From positions 1 to 64,000 of the forward strand of contig NZ_JACVHC010000008.1 in assembly GCF_017976235.1 (NCBI RefSeq): a stretch of DNA of 64,000 bases, read 5' to 3'. The notes under the pieces are model-generated. The model saw only the letters and a program-made list of their open reading frames with translations, had not been told where the DNA came from and did not search any database. The stretch's first letter is position 1; each line of letters begins with the position of its first letter. The DNA is from Pseudomonas anatoliensis. Its GTDB lineage: Bacteria > Pseudomonadota > Gammaproteobacteria > Pseudomonadales > Pseudomonadaceae. This document shows, one piece after another, positions 54,200-64,000 of this stretch. Both the position numbers and the translations under genes were made by a program.

Positions 54200-54993
54200 A
54201 GTTCGATCTCCACCGATAACGGTGCGTGGTCGGAAAGGTGTGACCAAGGCCGGTTCGCCAGCACTTTTGGCTGGCTGGCCTTGAGGTTGCGCACATAGAT
54301 GCGGTCTAGACGCAGTGTCGGCAAACGCGCCGGAAAACTGCGCGCCGGTTTGCCGTGATGCTCGGCGAACACTTCACGCAGGCCGCAGGGTTTGAGCAAT
54401 GCATCAGCGCGCTGGCGCCAGTCATTGAAGTCGCCGGCAACGATCACCGGAGCGTCGTCCGGCAGTTCGGCGAGGCGTTGCATCAGCAAACCCAGTTGCT
54501 CATTGCGATGGCTCTCGCGCAGGCCCAGATGCACGCAGATTGCATGCACCTCTTTGCCGTCGCCGGGCATGCGCAGCACGCAATGCAGCAAGCCACGATT
54601 TTCGTGACCGCTTATTGAAACGTCGAGATTGTCGTGGCGGATGATCTGGAATTTCGACAGCACGGCATTACCGTGATCGCCATCCGGGTACACCGCGTTG
54701 CGTCCGTAGGCGAACTGCGGCCAGAGGCTGTCGGCGAGGAATTCGTATTGCGGCATCGTCGGCCAATTGGAATAGCGTTTGGGGTGGTGCTCGTGAGTGC
54801 CGTGCACTTCTTGCAGGAACACCACGTCGGCAGCGACGCTGCGCACTGCTTCACGCAACTCCGGCAGGATGAAACGCCGGTTGAGTGCGGTGAAGCCCTT
54901 GTGGGTGTTGACCGTCAGCACGGTGAAGCTGCGCACGGATGACTCGACCTCGGCACCTTCGTCGGTGAACCCGACCGGTTCTGAAATGCTCAT
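54196..54993 (-). CDS. ybhP: YbhP-like endonuclease/exonuclease/phosphatase family protein
   Basis: 265 residues of the EEP (DNase I-like) fold. Conserved metal and catalytic elements are TVNTHKGF (with Asn29), FLQEVHG (Glu62), [16 protein letters not shown] and the final [10 protein letters not shown]. The E. coli homologue is encoded with clsB and ybhN, but its substrate is not known; a phosphodiester in lipid head-group metabolism is a fair guess. The start is ATG 54993-54991, overlapping the DUF72 stop by ATGA. A longer open frame to 55224 lies inside the upstream gene. Confidence 0.92.
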   Translation of the reverse strand: MSISEPVGFTDEGAEVESSVRSFTVLTVNTHKGFTALNRRFILPELREAVRSVAADVVFLQEVHGTHEHHPKRYSNWPTMPQYEFLADSLWPQFAYGRNAVYPDGDHGNAVLSKFQIIRHDNLDVSISGHENRGLLHCVLRMPGDGKEVHAICVHLGLRESHRNEQLGLLMQRLAELPDDAPVIVAGDFNDWRQRADALLKPCGLREVFAEHHGKPARSFPARLPTLRLDRIYVRNLKASQPKVLANRPWSHLSDHAPLSVEIEL

Positions 54994-55916
54994 GCCAGCA
55001 CTCCTTCGCCAGCCGGTTCGCCGGGCGTGGTGGCCAAATCGTGGTCGAGGTCGAAACGCTGCAGCAAGTCGCGCGCATCGTAGGGCGCGCGGACTTTGAT
55101 GTCGTTGTCGAAATAGCAGAACACTTCGCGTGATTTGCGTACTCGGGGTTTCAGGCGCGGGGCGATCAGATGGGCGTCTGCCGGTTGTTTTCCGTGATGC
55201 CAGGCGTCGATCCGATCCGCCCAACGCTTGCGTGCCGGCGCGGTGTAACCGCTGGCGTAGAGTTCTTCGGCACCGTGCAGACGCAGGTAGACGAAGTCAC
55301 TGGTCACGTCTTCGCGATATGGCCATTTACCGCCGGTGTCGGCAATTACCAGTGCGATGTTGTGGCGCTTCAACAGGCGCACGAAGTCGACATCGACGAA
55401 GCTTTCATGACGAATTTCCACGGCATGGCGCAACGGCTTTTTGCGCCAGGCTTTCATGCTGGCGTGGCCATGCAGGTGCGAGTCGTGCTGACGGGCGAGG
55501 GCGGCAGCGGCTTCGGTGTCGCGGGGTAATAGTGCGAGAAAATGCTCGAAACGTTCGGCGTCGAATTTGAAGTTCGGTGGGAACTGCCAAAGAATCGGCC
55601 CCAGTTTTTCCTTGAGCTCCAGCACACCTGACGCGAAGAAATTCGCCAAAGGCTTTTCTATTTCGCGCAAGCGACGGATGTGGGTGATGAACCGCGGCGC
55701 CTTGACACTGAAGACGAAGTCGTCGGGCGTTTCGGCGTACCACTGGGCATAGCGTTCGGGCCGTTGCAGGGCGTAGAACGATCCATTGATCTCGATGCTG
55801 TTGACCGCTCGCGAGGCGAACTGCAATTCGCGTTTCTGCGCCAGTCCATCGGGGTAGAAATCCCCGCGCCACGGGGCGTAGCGCCAGCCTGAAATACCAA
55901 TGTGAATCGTTGCCAT
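54990..55916 (-). CDS. DUF72 family protein (YecE-like)
   Basis: 308 residues of the DUF72 TIM-barrel family: [18 protein letters not shown] at the start, [49 protein letters not shown], and late [16 protein letters not shown] and CYFDND. Function is unknown, though the fold and conserved Trp/Tyr/His residues suggest an enzyme. It is the first gene of a four-gene operon whose members all overlap by ATGA. ATG at 55916-55914 follows CGGGAGGGCGG. Confidence 0.9.
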   Translation of the reverse strand: MATIHIGISGWRYAPWRGDFYPDGLAQKRELQFASRAVNSIEINGSFYALQRPERYAQWYAETPDDFVFSVKAPRFITHIRRLREIEKPLANFFASGVLELKEKLGPILWQFPPNFKFDAERFEHFLALLPRDTEAAAALARQHDSHLHGHASMKAWRKKPLRHAVEIRHESFVDVDFVRLLKRHNIALVIADTGGKWPYREDVTSDFVYLRLHGAEELYASGYTAPARKRWADRIDAWHHGKQPADAHLIAPRLKPRVRKSREVFCYFDNDIKVRAPYDARDLLQRFDLDHDLATTPGEPAGEGVLA

Positions 55917-56280
55917 GCCGCCCTCCCGTCGAAAGTCCTCGTGTTGCCTCTGTCTGTTGATGACTGCTGGCGGTTCGGGAAAGTTTCGGCGGTGTTACGG
56001 ACGGTAGAGCGCTTTTGTGGCGAGGGGATTTATCCCCGATCGGCCGGCCAGCAGTCGTAAACCGTGCAACTCGGTCTGACAGGGGGATTGGCGATACAGG
56101 TTTGGGGCCGCTTCGCAGCCCATCGGGGATAAATCTCCTCGCCACGGGGGAAAGGTGGATTTCAAAAGAAGCATTGATGGGGATTGCACTGGGCTCAGTG
56201 AGTTATTCAGGCCAAAACCGAACTTGTCCTCCTTTCACCGATCAGTTCCTTACAGGTTCAGCCAACGGGAGATCGGAGTT
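55917..56280. other. Intergenic region between divergent DUF72 and mechanosensitive channel genes
   Basis: 364 bases with no gene I can support. It holds a class D REP pair (56017-56145). Both flanking genes must be transcribed outward from here, but I found no promoter with good hexamers on either strand. Confidence 0.6.
56017..56145. repeat. Inverted repeat pair (class D)
   Basis: Arms GTGGCGAGGGGATTTATCCC and on (56017-56040) and the complementary ATCGGGGATAAATCTCCTCG and on (56122-56145), 24 bases with one mismatch. The loop between them is 81 bases. Confidence 0.9.
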
Positions 56281-58392
56281 TTGATCAAGTTCAGGATCGC
56301 CATTCTGCTGGGAGCATTGTTGTTTCTCGGTGCCAGCGAGCTCGAAGCCGCGACACTGCCGGGGTTGCCGGCCGCCACTGAAGAGCCGGCCAAGCCCGAA
56401 CCGATTGTGCAGGGCGGGTTGCTCGGTGCCATCAGTACGAGCATCGACGACGTACAAGACAAACTCGACCTCAACGAAAATCTGGTGGATGCCTGGCGCC
56501 TGCGCGCCGACCGCGCCGCGAATGAGGTCGACAAGCTGGTCAATCACCCCTCGAACCGCTCTGGCTGGAGTGTCGCCGGGGACTTCCTGATGTTGTCCGG
56601 GGTGTGGCTCGGCACATTCGCCCTGTTGACCGTACTCGGCAGCCTGTTGGCAAAACGTCTGCGCGAAGGGCGCTGGTTTCGCACACGCCAGCGCTGCCAG
56701 GATTTGCTCGGCTATTTGTTGCCGTACACACTGCCGGCGCTGATATGCCTGCCGCTGACGCTGTACGTCAGCCATTTCCTGCAAGCATCTGTCGGCCGAG
56801 CATTGGCGCTGTGTTTTGCGTATGCGACCAGCAGCGGCATCTTTTCCACGTCAATGCTGTTGTGCGTGGTGGTGATGTTCAATGTCGGGCACAAACGCCC
56901 GGCGGCAAAAATCATCCGCGATTACTGCCCGCGACCGCTGTTCCTGATCGGCTTTCTTGCCGCGCTGAGTGATGCGTTGACCAGTCCGCAAATCGCCCGG
57001 CAGCTGGGCGGCAACATCACCAGCAGTGTTGCGGTGTTCACCGGGTTGATGGCTTCGATCATCTTCGGTTTATTGGTGATTCGCCTGCGCCGCCCGGTGG
57101 CGCATCTGATCCGCAATCGGTCACTGAGCCAGCGTCTGAAACAGCCGTCATTGCAGGAGTCGCTGAGGATTTTTTCCGGGTTGTGGTATTGGCCGATTGT
57201 GCTGATGGTGTTGGTGTCGGCGGTCAATCTGATCGGCATCGGCGAGGACAATCAAAAGGCCCTGCGCTGCGCGTTGTTCACCACGGTGCTGCTGATCGGC
57301 ACGGTGTTTTTGAGCACCGTCCTGCAGCACCTGTTCAAGTCGCGGAAGGCCGAGACGATCAAGCGTAGCAGTGCTTACAAAGAGCGTTTCCTCAGCCTTT
57401 TGCATGCCTTGCTGCGGATCGTCATCGCCATTGCCTTCATCGATATCCTCGGGCGGATCTGGGGCGTGTCGCTACTCGATTTCGCGCAGAGCAGCACGGT
57501 CGGCCGGGCGATCAGCAATGCCTTGAGCAGCATTGGCCTGATCTTCCTGGTGACGTGGCTGCTGTGGGTAGTGCTCGACACGGCGATTCAGGAAGCGCTG
57601 AAACCGCCGGTCAGCAAGCGCGGGGCGCGCCAGCCCAGCACCCGGGTAAAAACCATCCTGCCGCTGCTGCGTAATGCGATCAAAATCATCCTCGTGGTGA
57701 TTTGCGCGATCACAACCATGGCCAATCTGGGGATTAACGTTGCACCGTTGCTGGCCGGTGCCGGGGTAGTCGGTCTGGCTATCGGTTTCGGCTCGCAGCA
57801 GTTGGTGCAGGACGTGATTACCGGGTTGTTCATCATCATCGAAGACACGCTGTCGATCGGCGACTGGGTGGTGCTCGACTCTGGGCATGCCGGTACGGTT
57901 GAAGGGCTGACCATCCGCACGTTGCGCCTGCGCGACGGCAAGGGCTTTGTGCACTCGGTACCGTTCGGGCAAATCAAGGCTGTGACCAATCAATCACGGC
58001 AGTTCGCCTTCGCGTTCTTCTCGGTGCAGTTCACCTACGACACGGATGTCGAAAAGGCCATCGAGCTGATTCGCGAGACCGGCGATTCGATCCGCGAAGA
58101 CCCGTTCCTCAAATACAACCTGCAAGGGCCGCTGGATGTGTTTGGCGTGGACAAGATGGATCTCAACGGCGTGGTGCTCACGGCGCAATTCCGCACGGTG
58201 TCGGGTGGGCAATATGCGGTGAGCAGAGCGTTCAATCAGCGTTTGAAGAAGCTTGTGGATAACACCCCGTCGGTGCATTTCGCGCAGACTTATCCACAGC
58301 AGGTTTTGTTGCCGCAACGGCAAGGGGAGGTCGTGCAGGAGGCGGCGCCTGAGAATTCGCCGGTGGTGTTGCCGCAGCCTTCTCGGACCTGA
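56281..58392 (+). CDS. Large MscS-family mechanosensitive channel (YbiO type)
   Basis: About 703 residues. A signal peptide (IKFRIAILLGALLFLG to LEAAT) is followed by a periplasmic coil, about ten further membrane segments, and the MscS pore helix AGAGVVGLAIGFGSQQLVQD, then IIEDTLSIGDWVVLDSGHAG of the beta domain and a cytoplasmic end. It should open under membrane tension to release solutes. I chose a TTG start at 56281 (GGGAG ten bases before), which puts the signal peptide at the N terminus. An ATG at 56155 would add 42 residues that read as non-coding sequence next to the REP pair. Confidence 0.88.
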   Translation: MIKFRIAILLGALLFLGASELEAATLPGLPAATEEPAKPEPIVQGGLLGAISTSIDDVQDKLDLNENLVDAWRLRADRAANEVDKLVNHPSNRSGWSVAGDFLMLSGVWLGTFALLTVLGSLLAKRLREGRWFRTRQRCQDLLGYLLPYTLPALICLPLTLYVSHFLQASVGRALALCFAYATSSGIFSTSMLLCVVVMFNVGHKRPAAKIIRDYCPRPLFLIGFLAALSDALTSPQIARQLGGNITSSVAVFTGLMASIIFGLLVIRLRRPVAHLIRNRSLSQRLKQPSLQESLRIFSGLWYWPIVLMVLVSAVNLIGIGEDNQKALRCALFTTVLLIGTVFLSTVLQHLFKSRKAETIKRSSAYKERFLSLLHALLRIVIAIAFIDILGRIWGVSLLDFAQSSTVGRAISNALSSIGLIFLVTWLLWVVLDTAIQEALKPPVSKRGARQPSTRVKTILPLLRNAIKIILVVICAITTMANLGINVAPLLAGAGVVGLAIGFGSQQLVQDVITGLFIIIEDTLSIGDWVVLDSGHAGTVEGLTIRTLRLRDGKGFVHSVPFGQIKAVTNQSRQFAFAFFSVQFTYDTDVEKAIELIRETGDSIREDPFLKYNLQGPLDVFGVDKMDLNGVVLTAQFRTVSGGQYAVSRAFNQRLKKLVDNTPSVHFAQTYPQQVLLPQRQGEVVQEAAPENSPVVLPQPSRT

Positions 58393-58417
58393 CAGCAGTT
58401 TTGCGCCGGGATTGCTC

Positions 58418-58518
58418 GCCTAATCGCGGGCAAGCCCGCTCCCACAGTGGTTTATGGTGTGACGGCTATCAAGGCATCACCCGCAAACCTGTGGGAGCGG
58501 GCTTGCCCGCGATTAGGC
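58418..58518. repeat. REP inverted pair (class C)
   Basis: Arms GCCTAATCGCGGGCAAGCCC and on (58418-58446) and GTGGGAGCGGGCTTGCCCGC and on to 58518, about 29 bases each and separated by 43 bases. It lies between the converging channel gene and lhr. Confidence 0.93.
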
Positions 58519-58532
58519 CAGACTCGGCGACA

Positions 58533-61500
58533 TCAATGCCGGATCAGCTCGCGCTGGAGCTCAATCATGTGTTCCTGATCAAGCTCAATCCAGACCTGCT
58601 GCTTGCCGGCGATCACGGCCCCCGCTGGCAAACCATCCCGATACACCAGCCGATTACTCGCCAATGCCGGCACTTTCGCCCCCGGCAACAACGTCCCGGC
58701 CAGATTCAGCGGGTCAACTCCGCACACCGTAATCAAGCTGCCGTCATGCGGTCGCCGTCGCACTTCGCGTAACAGCGGAATCGCCTCTGGCAAAGCAAAT
58801 TGCTCACCCGCCAGGCCACTGACAAAGCGCCCGCCACGGATCTCGCCGCGCGCCTCGAGTCGATGAAACGTGCGCAGCAATTCGCGCCAACTCGGCAACC
58901 AGTCGGCCTCACGTTCAAGCAAACGCCAGAACACCACGCCGTAGCGCCGTAGCAAGGTCATGGCGACGTGTTCGAGTGTTTCGGCGGGGACGCTCGGGTT
59001 ATCCACAACCGGCCCGCGCCGCAACAATGCCCAACGCCCGGCGTCATCCATGCCGCCGATAAACGCTCCGCGCCCGCGCCGACTGCTGCGTTGCTGGCGC
59101 TTGCTCGCCGGGGTGATCAACGCACGCAGGCCGGCGAAGCTGTCGGCGTTCACCAGACCGGCGCCGACCAGTTCCTGCAAGGCGATTTCCAGCTCGGTGC
59201 GCAGCAGATGCGCTTCGTGAATCAACTCGTCGAAAAACAACGCGCCGTGCTGACTCAAGGCTTCAAACACTTTCTGCGTTTTTGCCGACAGTTCACTAAC
59301 CGGCGTCTGCTCGGCGAGCCCGCTCCACAAACCGACCTGACTGCGCGGCAGCAGCACGACCGGTGTGCTGCGCAACGCCGTACCGCTGACTTTCTGCCGG
59401 GCGCTGAGACGTGTCCACACCAGTTTGCCGTTGCGACACAGGTCATCCAGCCAGCTCGGTGAATAGTCCTTCAGGCGCGTCGGCAGGATGTCGCTGTCCC
59501 ACGCCGATGCGGCGGCCGCATAACCTTCGAACTGGCCGACAATTGCCGGCAGTACGGCGTTGCCCTGGCCCTGAGTGCTGGGCGACAAATGCTGCCAGTC
59601 GAACAGGAAACGCATGAAGTCCTGCAACGCCACGGGTTCGATTTCCCGGCGCAGGCGCTTGACCGTGTAACGGTGGATGCGCGCCAGCAGATGCCGCTCG
59701 CACCATTCTTCAACTGCCACGCCCGGCGTGAACTGGCCGCGCAGCACATAACCTTCGCGCTCAAGATGAGCGAGAGCCTGCGCGACTTGCGCGCCGGCAA
59801 GCGCCAAAGGTTCGGCGATGGCGCTTAACGGCAGCGGGCCGAATGCACCGAGCCGCGCACGAATGACCTCGACCAGCGCTTCATCGAAAGTCCAGGCTTC
59901 ATCGAAACCGGGCAGGGCTTGCTGCTGCGGTTGCAGCGTGGCCTGTGGATAAAGCGCCAGCAGGCACGTCAGTCGTTCCCGCGCCAGCCACAACGAACGT
60001 TGTGGGTTGATCTTCAGGAAACAGGCGCGACCGCTGCTGGTCAGTGCATCCAGCCATTCGCGCCACTGTGGGTTGGCCTCAACTTCCAGATCGCTGATAC
60101 ACGCCAGGCTCATCAGCGCCTCATGCATTTCATCGAGGTTGCCCGGTGTCGGCCAGGCTTCTTCGCGCACAGCATTGATTGCGTCGGCGTCCAGCGCACC
60201 GAGGTCGTCAGTGGATTGCGGATCGCTCCAGCGACGGTTGATCACCGCTTGAGTGCGGCGTTCCTCCAGCGGTGCATCGTCGAGAAAGGCATACGGCCGG
60301 GCACTCAGGATTTCCGCCGCCAGCGGTGACGGCGCCGGCAGATCGCGGCTGATCAAGCGCACCTCGCCAGCCTCCATGCGCCGCAGCAGGGTGAGCCAGC
60401 CTTCACAGTCCATCGCCTCGTGCAGACAATCGTCGAGGGTCTGTTCCACCAGCGGATGCGCGGGGATTTCCCGTTCGCCTGCGAGGTTTTCCAGGCAGGC
60501 GATCTGATCGGGAAACACGCTGGCGATCAGGTCTTCACTCTTCATGCGCTGCAACTGTGGCGCGACTTTGCGACCGCCAGTAAAACGCGGCAACGCCAGC
60601 GCCACCCCGGCATTCCAGCGCCAGCGCACGCCGAACAGCGGTGCGTCGAGTACCGCTTGAATCAGCAGGTGTTCGGCGCTGTTGCTGTGCAGGTAACGCC
60701 AGACATCATCGAGTTCGAAACTGTGGCTGGTCGACAGCGACAGCACGATTGCGTCCTCACTGGCCGCAGCTTGCAATTCGAAGTTGAAGGTGCGGCAGAA
60801 ACGCTTGCGCAGGGCCAGGCCCCAGGCGCGATTGATGCGGCTGCCGAACGGCGAATGGATGATCAGTTGCGTGCCACCTGACTCGTCGAAAAACCGCTCC
60901 ATCAGCAACGTGTCTTGCGAAGGCAGGGCGCCGAGCGTCTGTCGTGCACGGGCCAGATATTCGACCAGTTGTTCGGCGCTGGCGACGTTCAGGCCAAGGG
61001 TCTGCGTGAGCCAGTCGAGCGCAGGTTGCAGATTGCCGAGGCTGGCGCCGAGCAACTCGTCGAGCGTCGCTTGCAGACGCGCCACGGCGGCCGACAATTC
61101 GTCGCTGCGCCCCGGTGCTTCGCCAAGCCAGAACGGAATGCTCGGTGGCTGTCCTTGCGCATCCTCGACGCGGACTTTGCCGGTTTCCACCCGCAGGATG
61201 CGATAGGAGGTGTTGCCGAGCTGAAAGACATCACCGGCAATGCTTTCCACGGCGAAGTCTTCGTTGACGCTGCCGATGTTCAGGCCTTGCGGTTCGAGCA
61301 TCACGCTGTAATCGGCGTTGTCCGGAATGGTCCCGCCGCTGGTCACCGCCGCCAGTCGTGCGCCACGCCGGCCACGCAAGGTGCGGCTGACTGCGTCGCG
61401 GTGCAGGTAGGCGCTGCGAATGCCCTGACGGCCGTTATAGCCTTCGGCGAGCATTGTCAGCAGGGCCTGATAGTGGTTTTGGTCGAGATTTCGATAGGGC

Positions 61501-62831
61501 GAGGCCTGGCGAAACATCGCCAGCAACGCGTCTTCTGACCATTCCCGGCAACTGACTTCGGCGATGATCTGCTGGGCCAGCACGTCCAGCGGTGCTTCGG
61601 GGATGTGCAGCGTGTCGAGTTCGCCACGGCGTACGCAGTCGAGCAGCGCGGCGCACTCGATCAGATCGTCACGGGTGGTGGCGAACAATCGCCCTTTAGG
61701 CGTGCCGCCGACCTGGTGGCCGGAACGTCCCACTCGTTGCAGAAACCCGGCGATGGAGCGGGGCGAGGCAATCTGGCAGACCAGATCGACTTCACCGATA
61801 TCAATCCCCAACTCCAGCGATGCGGTGGCAATCAGCACTTGTAGCTCACCGCGCTTGAGCCGCTGTTCGGCATCGAGGCGAAATTCCTTGGCGAGGCTGC
61901 CGTGATGCGCGGCCACTGCGTGTTTGCCCAAGCGTTCGCTGAGGTGGCGGCTAAGGCGCTCGGCGAGGCGGCGGGTGTTGACGAAAATCAGCGTGGTGCG
62001 GTGCTCGCGGGCCAGTTCGGCGAGGCGGTCGTAAACCAATTCCCAAACGTCGTTGGCCATGACGGCGGACAACGGCACCGACGGCACCTCGATGCCCAGA
62101 TCCCGTGGGCGCGCATGGCCGATATCGATGATGTCGCAGGTTCGATCATGGCCGACGAGAAACTGCGCCACGGCTTCCACCGGTTTCTGCGTGGCGGACA
62201 GGCCGATGCGGGTCAGCGGTTCAGCGCACAGCGCTTGCAGGCGTTCCAGGCTCAGGGCCAGGTGACTGCCGCGTTTACCGGCGGCCATGGCGTGGATTTC
62301 GTCGATGATCACGGTGCGCGTGGTGCCGAGCATTTTGCGTCCCGACTCTGAGCCCAGCAGCACGTAAAGCGATTCCGGGGTGGTCACCAGAATGTGCGGC
62401 GCGGTCTTGCGCATGGCCGCGCGTTCTTTTTGCGGGGTGTCGCCGGTGCGCACGGCGGTGGTGATTTCCAGCTGCGGCAAGCCCATCTGTCGTAACTGTT
62501 CGGTAATCCCGGCGAGCGGATTTTGCAGGTTGATGCGGATATCGTTGGACAGCGCCTTCAGCGGCGAGACGTAGACCACCAGGGTTTCGTCAGGCAGGCC
62601 GGCGGGGTTTTCCAGGCCTCGGTGGACAAGGTCGTCGAGCACGGCGAGGAACGCGGTGAGGGTTTTCCCTGAACCCGTGGGTGCGGCAATCAATGTTGAG
62701 CGGCGCTGCCGGATCAACGGCCATGCGCGGGCCTGAGCGGCGGTGACCGTCGCAAAAGTGTTCCTGAACCAGGCGCTGACGGCGGGGTGAAAGCCTGCCA
62801 GGGCCGCGTCCGTGGGGATGGGCAGATTCAT
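58533..62831 (-). CDS. lhr: Large helicase-related protein Lhr
   Basis: A superfamily 2 DNA/RNA helicase of 1432 residues, close to the full-length Lhr form. RecA domain 1 has Walker A APTGSGKT (50-57) and the box DEIH (177-180); RecA domain 2 has motif [11 protein letters not shown] (365-373). The winged-helix and Lhr-core domains follow (to about 880), then the long Lhr C-terminal region. Lhr translocates 3' to 5' on single-stranded DNA and unwinds RNA-DNA hybrids; a repair role is inferred in other bacteria. ATG at 62831 gives [18 protein letters not shown]. No linked nuclease gene is next to it here. Confidence 0.94.
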   Translation of the reverse strand: MNLPIPTDAALAGFHPAVSAWFRNTFATVTAAQARAWPLIRQRRSTLIAAPTGSGKTLTAFLAVLDDLVHRGLENPAGLPDETLVVYVSPLKALSNDIRINLQNPLAGITEQLRQMGLPQLEITTAVRTGDTPQKERAAMRKTAPHILVTTPESLYVLLGSESGRKMLGTTRTVIIDEIHAMAAGKRGSHLALSLERLQALCAEPLTRIGLSATQKPVEAVAQFLVGHDRTCDIIDIGHARPRDLGIEVPSVPLSAVMANDVWELVYDRLAELAREHRTTLIFVNTRRLAERLSRHLSERLGKHAVAAHHGSLAKEFRLDAEQRLKRGELQVLIATASLELGIDIGEVDLVCQIASPRSIAGFLQRVGRSGHQVGGTPKGRLFATTRDDLIECAALLDCVRRGELDTLHIPEAPLDVLAQQIIAEVSCREWSEDALLAMFRQASPYRNLDQNHYQALLTMLAEGYNGRQGIRSAYLHRDAVSRTLRGRRGARLAAVTSGGTIPDNADYSVMLEPQGLNIGSVNEDFAVESIAGDVFQLGNTSYRILRVETGKVRVEDAQGQPPSIPFWLGEAPGRSDELSAAVARLQATLDELLGASLGNLQPALDWLTQTLGLNVASAEQLVEYLARARQTLGALPSQDTLLMERFFDESGGTQLIIHSPFGSRINRAWGLALRKRFCRTFNFELQAAASEDAIVLSLSTSHSFELDDVWRYLHSNSAEHLLIQAVLDAPLFGVRWRWNAGVALALPRFTGGRKVAPQLQRMKSEDLIASVFPDQIACLENLAGEREIPAHPLVEQTLDDCLHEAMDCEGWLTLLRRMEAGEVRLISRDLPAPSPLAAEILSARPYAFLDDAPLEERRTQAVINRRWSDPQSTDDLGALDADAINAVREEAWPTPGNLDEMHEALMSLACISDLEVEANPQWREWLDALTSSGRACFLKINPQRSLWLARERLTCLLALYPQATLQPQQQALPGFDEAWTFDEALVEVIRARLGAFGPLPLSAIAEPLALAGAQVAQALAHLEREGYVLRGQFTPGVAVEEWCERHLLARIHRYTVKRLRREIEPVALQDFMRFLFDWQHLSPSTQGQGNAVLPAIVGQFEGYAAAASAWDSDILPTRLKDYSPSWLDDLCRNGKLVWTRLSARQKVSGTALRSTPVVLLPRSQVGLWSGLAEQTPVSELSAKTQKVFEALSQHGALFFDELIHEAHLLRTELEIALQELVGAGLVNADSFAGLRALITPASKRQQRSSRRGRGAFIGGMDDAGRWALLRRGPVVDNPSVPAETLEHVAMTLLRRYGVVFWRLLEREADWLPSWRELLRTFHRLEARGEIRGGRFVSGLAGEQFALPEAIPLLREVRRRPHDGSLITVCGVDPLNLAGTLLPGAKVPALASNRLVYRDGLPAGAVIAGKQQVWIELDQEHMIELQRELIRH

Positions 62832-63194
62832 GGCTTAAGTTATGCGGGCGAGGGCGGGAAGATGCAAGTACCGCCGGGTATCTCGGCTGGCAATCGGGGC
62901 CTCATCGCTGGCAAGCCAGCTCCCACATGATTTGTGAACACCTCCAACCCGTTGTTGCTTCAACACAAACTCTGAGCTATCCCACAGAATTTGCAGACAC
63001 CGCGCAACCTGTGGGAGCTGGCTTGCCAGCGATAGGGCCAGTTGCGTTGGTACAAATCCCGGGGATCTACACTTTACGGGTGACGGTTGCGCACTAAACC
63101 CGCAAAATGCAACGATTCCGGCAATTATCGACGACGCTGCTGCAAGCATCGTCGCCAAAGCCATCGTTCCAATCAGACTGGGCCTGCTGACTCT
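62832..63194. other. Intergenic region between divergent lhr and the RmlD-like gene
   Basis: 363 bases with a REP-type pair (62898-63039) and no gene I can support. The 155 bases next to the RmlD-like gene contain GACGACG/CGTCG inverted parts and a possible TACACT -10, but no paired -35 at normal spacing. Confidence 0.6.
62898..63039. repeat. REP inverted pair (class C variant)
   Basis: Arms GGCCTCATCGCTGGCAAGCC and on (62898-62926) and GTGGGAGCTGGCTTGCCAGC and on to 63039, separated by about 83 bases. The core differs from the pair at 58418 by compensating changes (GGCTTGCC within CTGG/CCAG instead of CGGG/CCCG), so the hairpin is kept. Confidence 0.92.
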
Positions 63195-64000
63195 ATGCGA
63201 ATGCGCCTTATGTTACTGGGCGGCGGAAATGCCCTTGGGCAGGCGCTGATTCGCCTCGGTGCGGAAGAAGACATCGGTTTCCTCGCCCCCCGCCCGCCAG
63301 AAGACGGCTGGGATGCCGCGAGCCTGACGCAACTGCTCGACGACACTCGTCCGGATGCGTTGATCAACCTCGCCTACTATTTCGACTGGTTCCAGGCCGA
63401 AACGGTCAGCGAAAGCCGTATGGCCGGGCAGGAACGCGCCATCGAGCGTCTGGCCGAACTGTGCCAGCACCACAATATCGTCCTCGTGCAACCGTCCAGT
63501 TATCGGGTGTTCGACGGCTCGCGTGCTACCGCGTACAGCGAAAAAGATGAGCCGGTGCCCTTGGGCCTGCGCGGTCAGGCGTTGTGGCGGATCGAGCAAA
63601 GCGTTCGCGCCACCTGCCCACAGCATGTGTTGCTGCGATTCGGCTGGCTGCTCGATGACAGCGCGCAAGGCACCCTTGGGCGTTTCCTTGCCCGCGCCGA
63701 ACTGCCGGAAGAATTGCTCATGGCCGATGATCGCCGAGGCAATCCGACGCCGGTCGACGACGCCGCACGGGTGATCATCTCGGTGCTCAAGCAACTCGAT
63801 TGCGCGGCACCGCTGTGGGGCACTTATCACTACGCCGGGCATGAGGCGACCACACCGCTGGCGCTGGGTCAGGCGATTCTGACCGAGGCCCGCAGTCTCC
63901 ACGCGCTGGCCATCGAAGCACCGACCGCCCAGGCTCACGCCGCACGGCCGGACGCTGCCGAGGAACCGCAACACGCGGTGCTCGCCTGCAAGAAAATTCT
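63195..64000 (+). CDS. RmlD-like sugar-nucleotide-binding reductase, 5' part
   Basis: An open frame of 268 codons that runs off the window without a stop. It begins MRMRLMLLGGGNALGQALIR, a Rossmann dinucleotide loop (GGGNALG), followed by DDTRPDALINLAYYFDWFQA, where RmlD enzymes have the N-A-A/Y core, and the motif QPSSYRVFDG. This fits the RmlD/dTDP-4-dehydrorhamnose reductase-like SDR family, but the usual catalytic YxxxK is not obvious, so the activity is uncertain. ATG codons at 63201 and 63210 are alternative starts. It is divergent from lhr. Confidence 0.8.
   Translation, partial: MRMRLMLLGGGNALGQALIRLGAEEDIGFLAPRPPEDGWDAASLTQLLDDTRPDALINLAYYFDWFQAETVSESRMAGQERAIERLAELCQHHNIVLVQPSSYRVFDGSRATAYSEKDEPVPLGLRGQALWRIEQSVRATCPQHVLLRFGWLLDDSAQGTLGRFLARAELPEELLMADDRRGNPTPVDDAARVIISVLKQLDCAAPLWGTYHYAGHEATTPLALGQAILTEARSLHALAIEAPTAQAHAARPDAAEEPQHAVLACKKI

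Noticed and set aside
46425-63039. CRISPR array.
   Set aside because: The repeats are paired inverted REPs at single sites, not regularly spaced direct repeats, and no cas genes are present.

Overview
The window is a chromosomal segment of a Pseudomonas, most likely from the P. fluorescens group. The gene order birA-coaX-tRNA(Tyr,Gly,Thr)-tufB-tRNA(Trp)-secE-nusG-rplKAJL-rpoBC-rpsLG-fusA-tufA-S10/spc/alpha operons-katA-bfr-uvrA-MFS-ssb is the Pseudomonas arrangement. The paired inverted repeats that begin GTAGGAG, GTGGGAG and GTGGCGAGG are typical of fluorescent pseudomonads. The species-group assignment is inference; the genus is well supported.

Bases 1-36 kb are the core gene-expression region, almost all on the + strand. 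It opens with the 3' end of a 5S rRNA and its terminator. Then come biotin ligase/repressor (birA), type III pantothenate kinase (coaX), a small SPOR-like protein, and a tRNA-tufB transcription unit with two strong stable-RNA-type promoters. A second unit carries tRNA-Trp, secE and nusG. The L11, L10/rpoBC, str, S10, spc and alpha operons follow, ending at rplQ. Several operon boundaries are compact modules in which a terminator hairpin and the next promoter touch or overlap (4055-4103, 20642-20703, 27424-27473, 31486-31538). The boundary between rpsN and rpsH lies inside what is normally one continuous spc operon. tufB and tufA are near-identical copies about 16.5 kb apart.

Bases 34.7-41.8 kb hold oxidative-stress, iron and DNA-repair genes: katA, a heme-ligand-lacking ferritin of the bacterioferritin family, uvrA (- strand), a YajR-like transporter and ssb.

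Bases 42-64 kb are more accessory. There is an acyltransferase and then a complete six-gene - strand operon that matches E. coli yjfI-J-K-L-M-C: DUF2170, a PspA/IM30 ESCRT-III-like protein, DUF2491, DUF350, DUF1190 and a glutathionylspermidine-synthase-like ATP-grasp ligase. Its promoter is bracketed by two identical 12-bp palindromes, and its first gene has an extra N-terminal region that looks like a ribbon-helix-helix DNA-binding motif. I regard this as the most interesting system in the window: a membrane-remodelling protein coupled to an amide ligase of unknown substrate, with a probable local operator. Next are a divergent isochorismatase-fold hydrolase and GlxA-type regulator, a DUF3182 (ATP-grasp-like)/alpha-beta hydrolase pair, and a translationally coupled operon DUF72-ybhP-clsB-ybhN for membrane lipids. 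A YbiO-type mechanosensitive channel, the helicase lhr and the start of an RmlD-like reductase complete the window. Six REP-type inverted repeat pairs of at least four sequence classes lie between 46 and 63 kb; none were seen in the first 46 kb. No CRISPR array, prophage or insertion sequence was seen.
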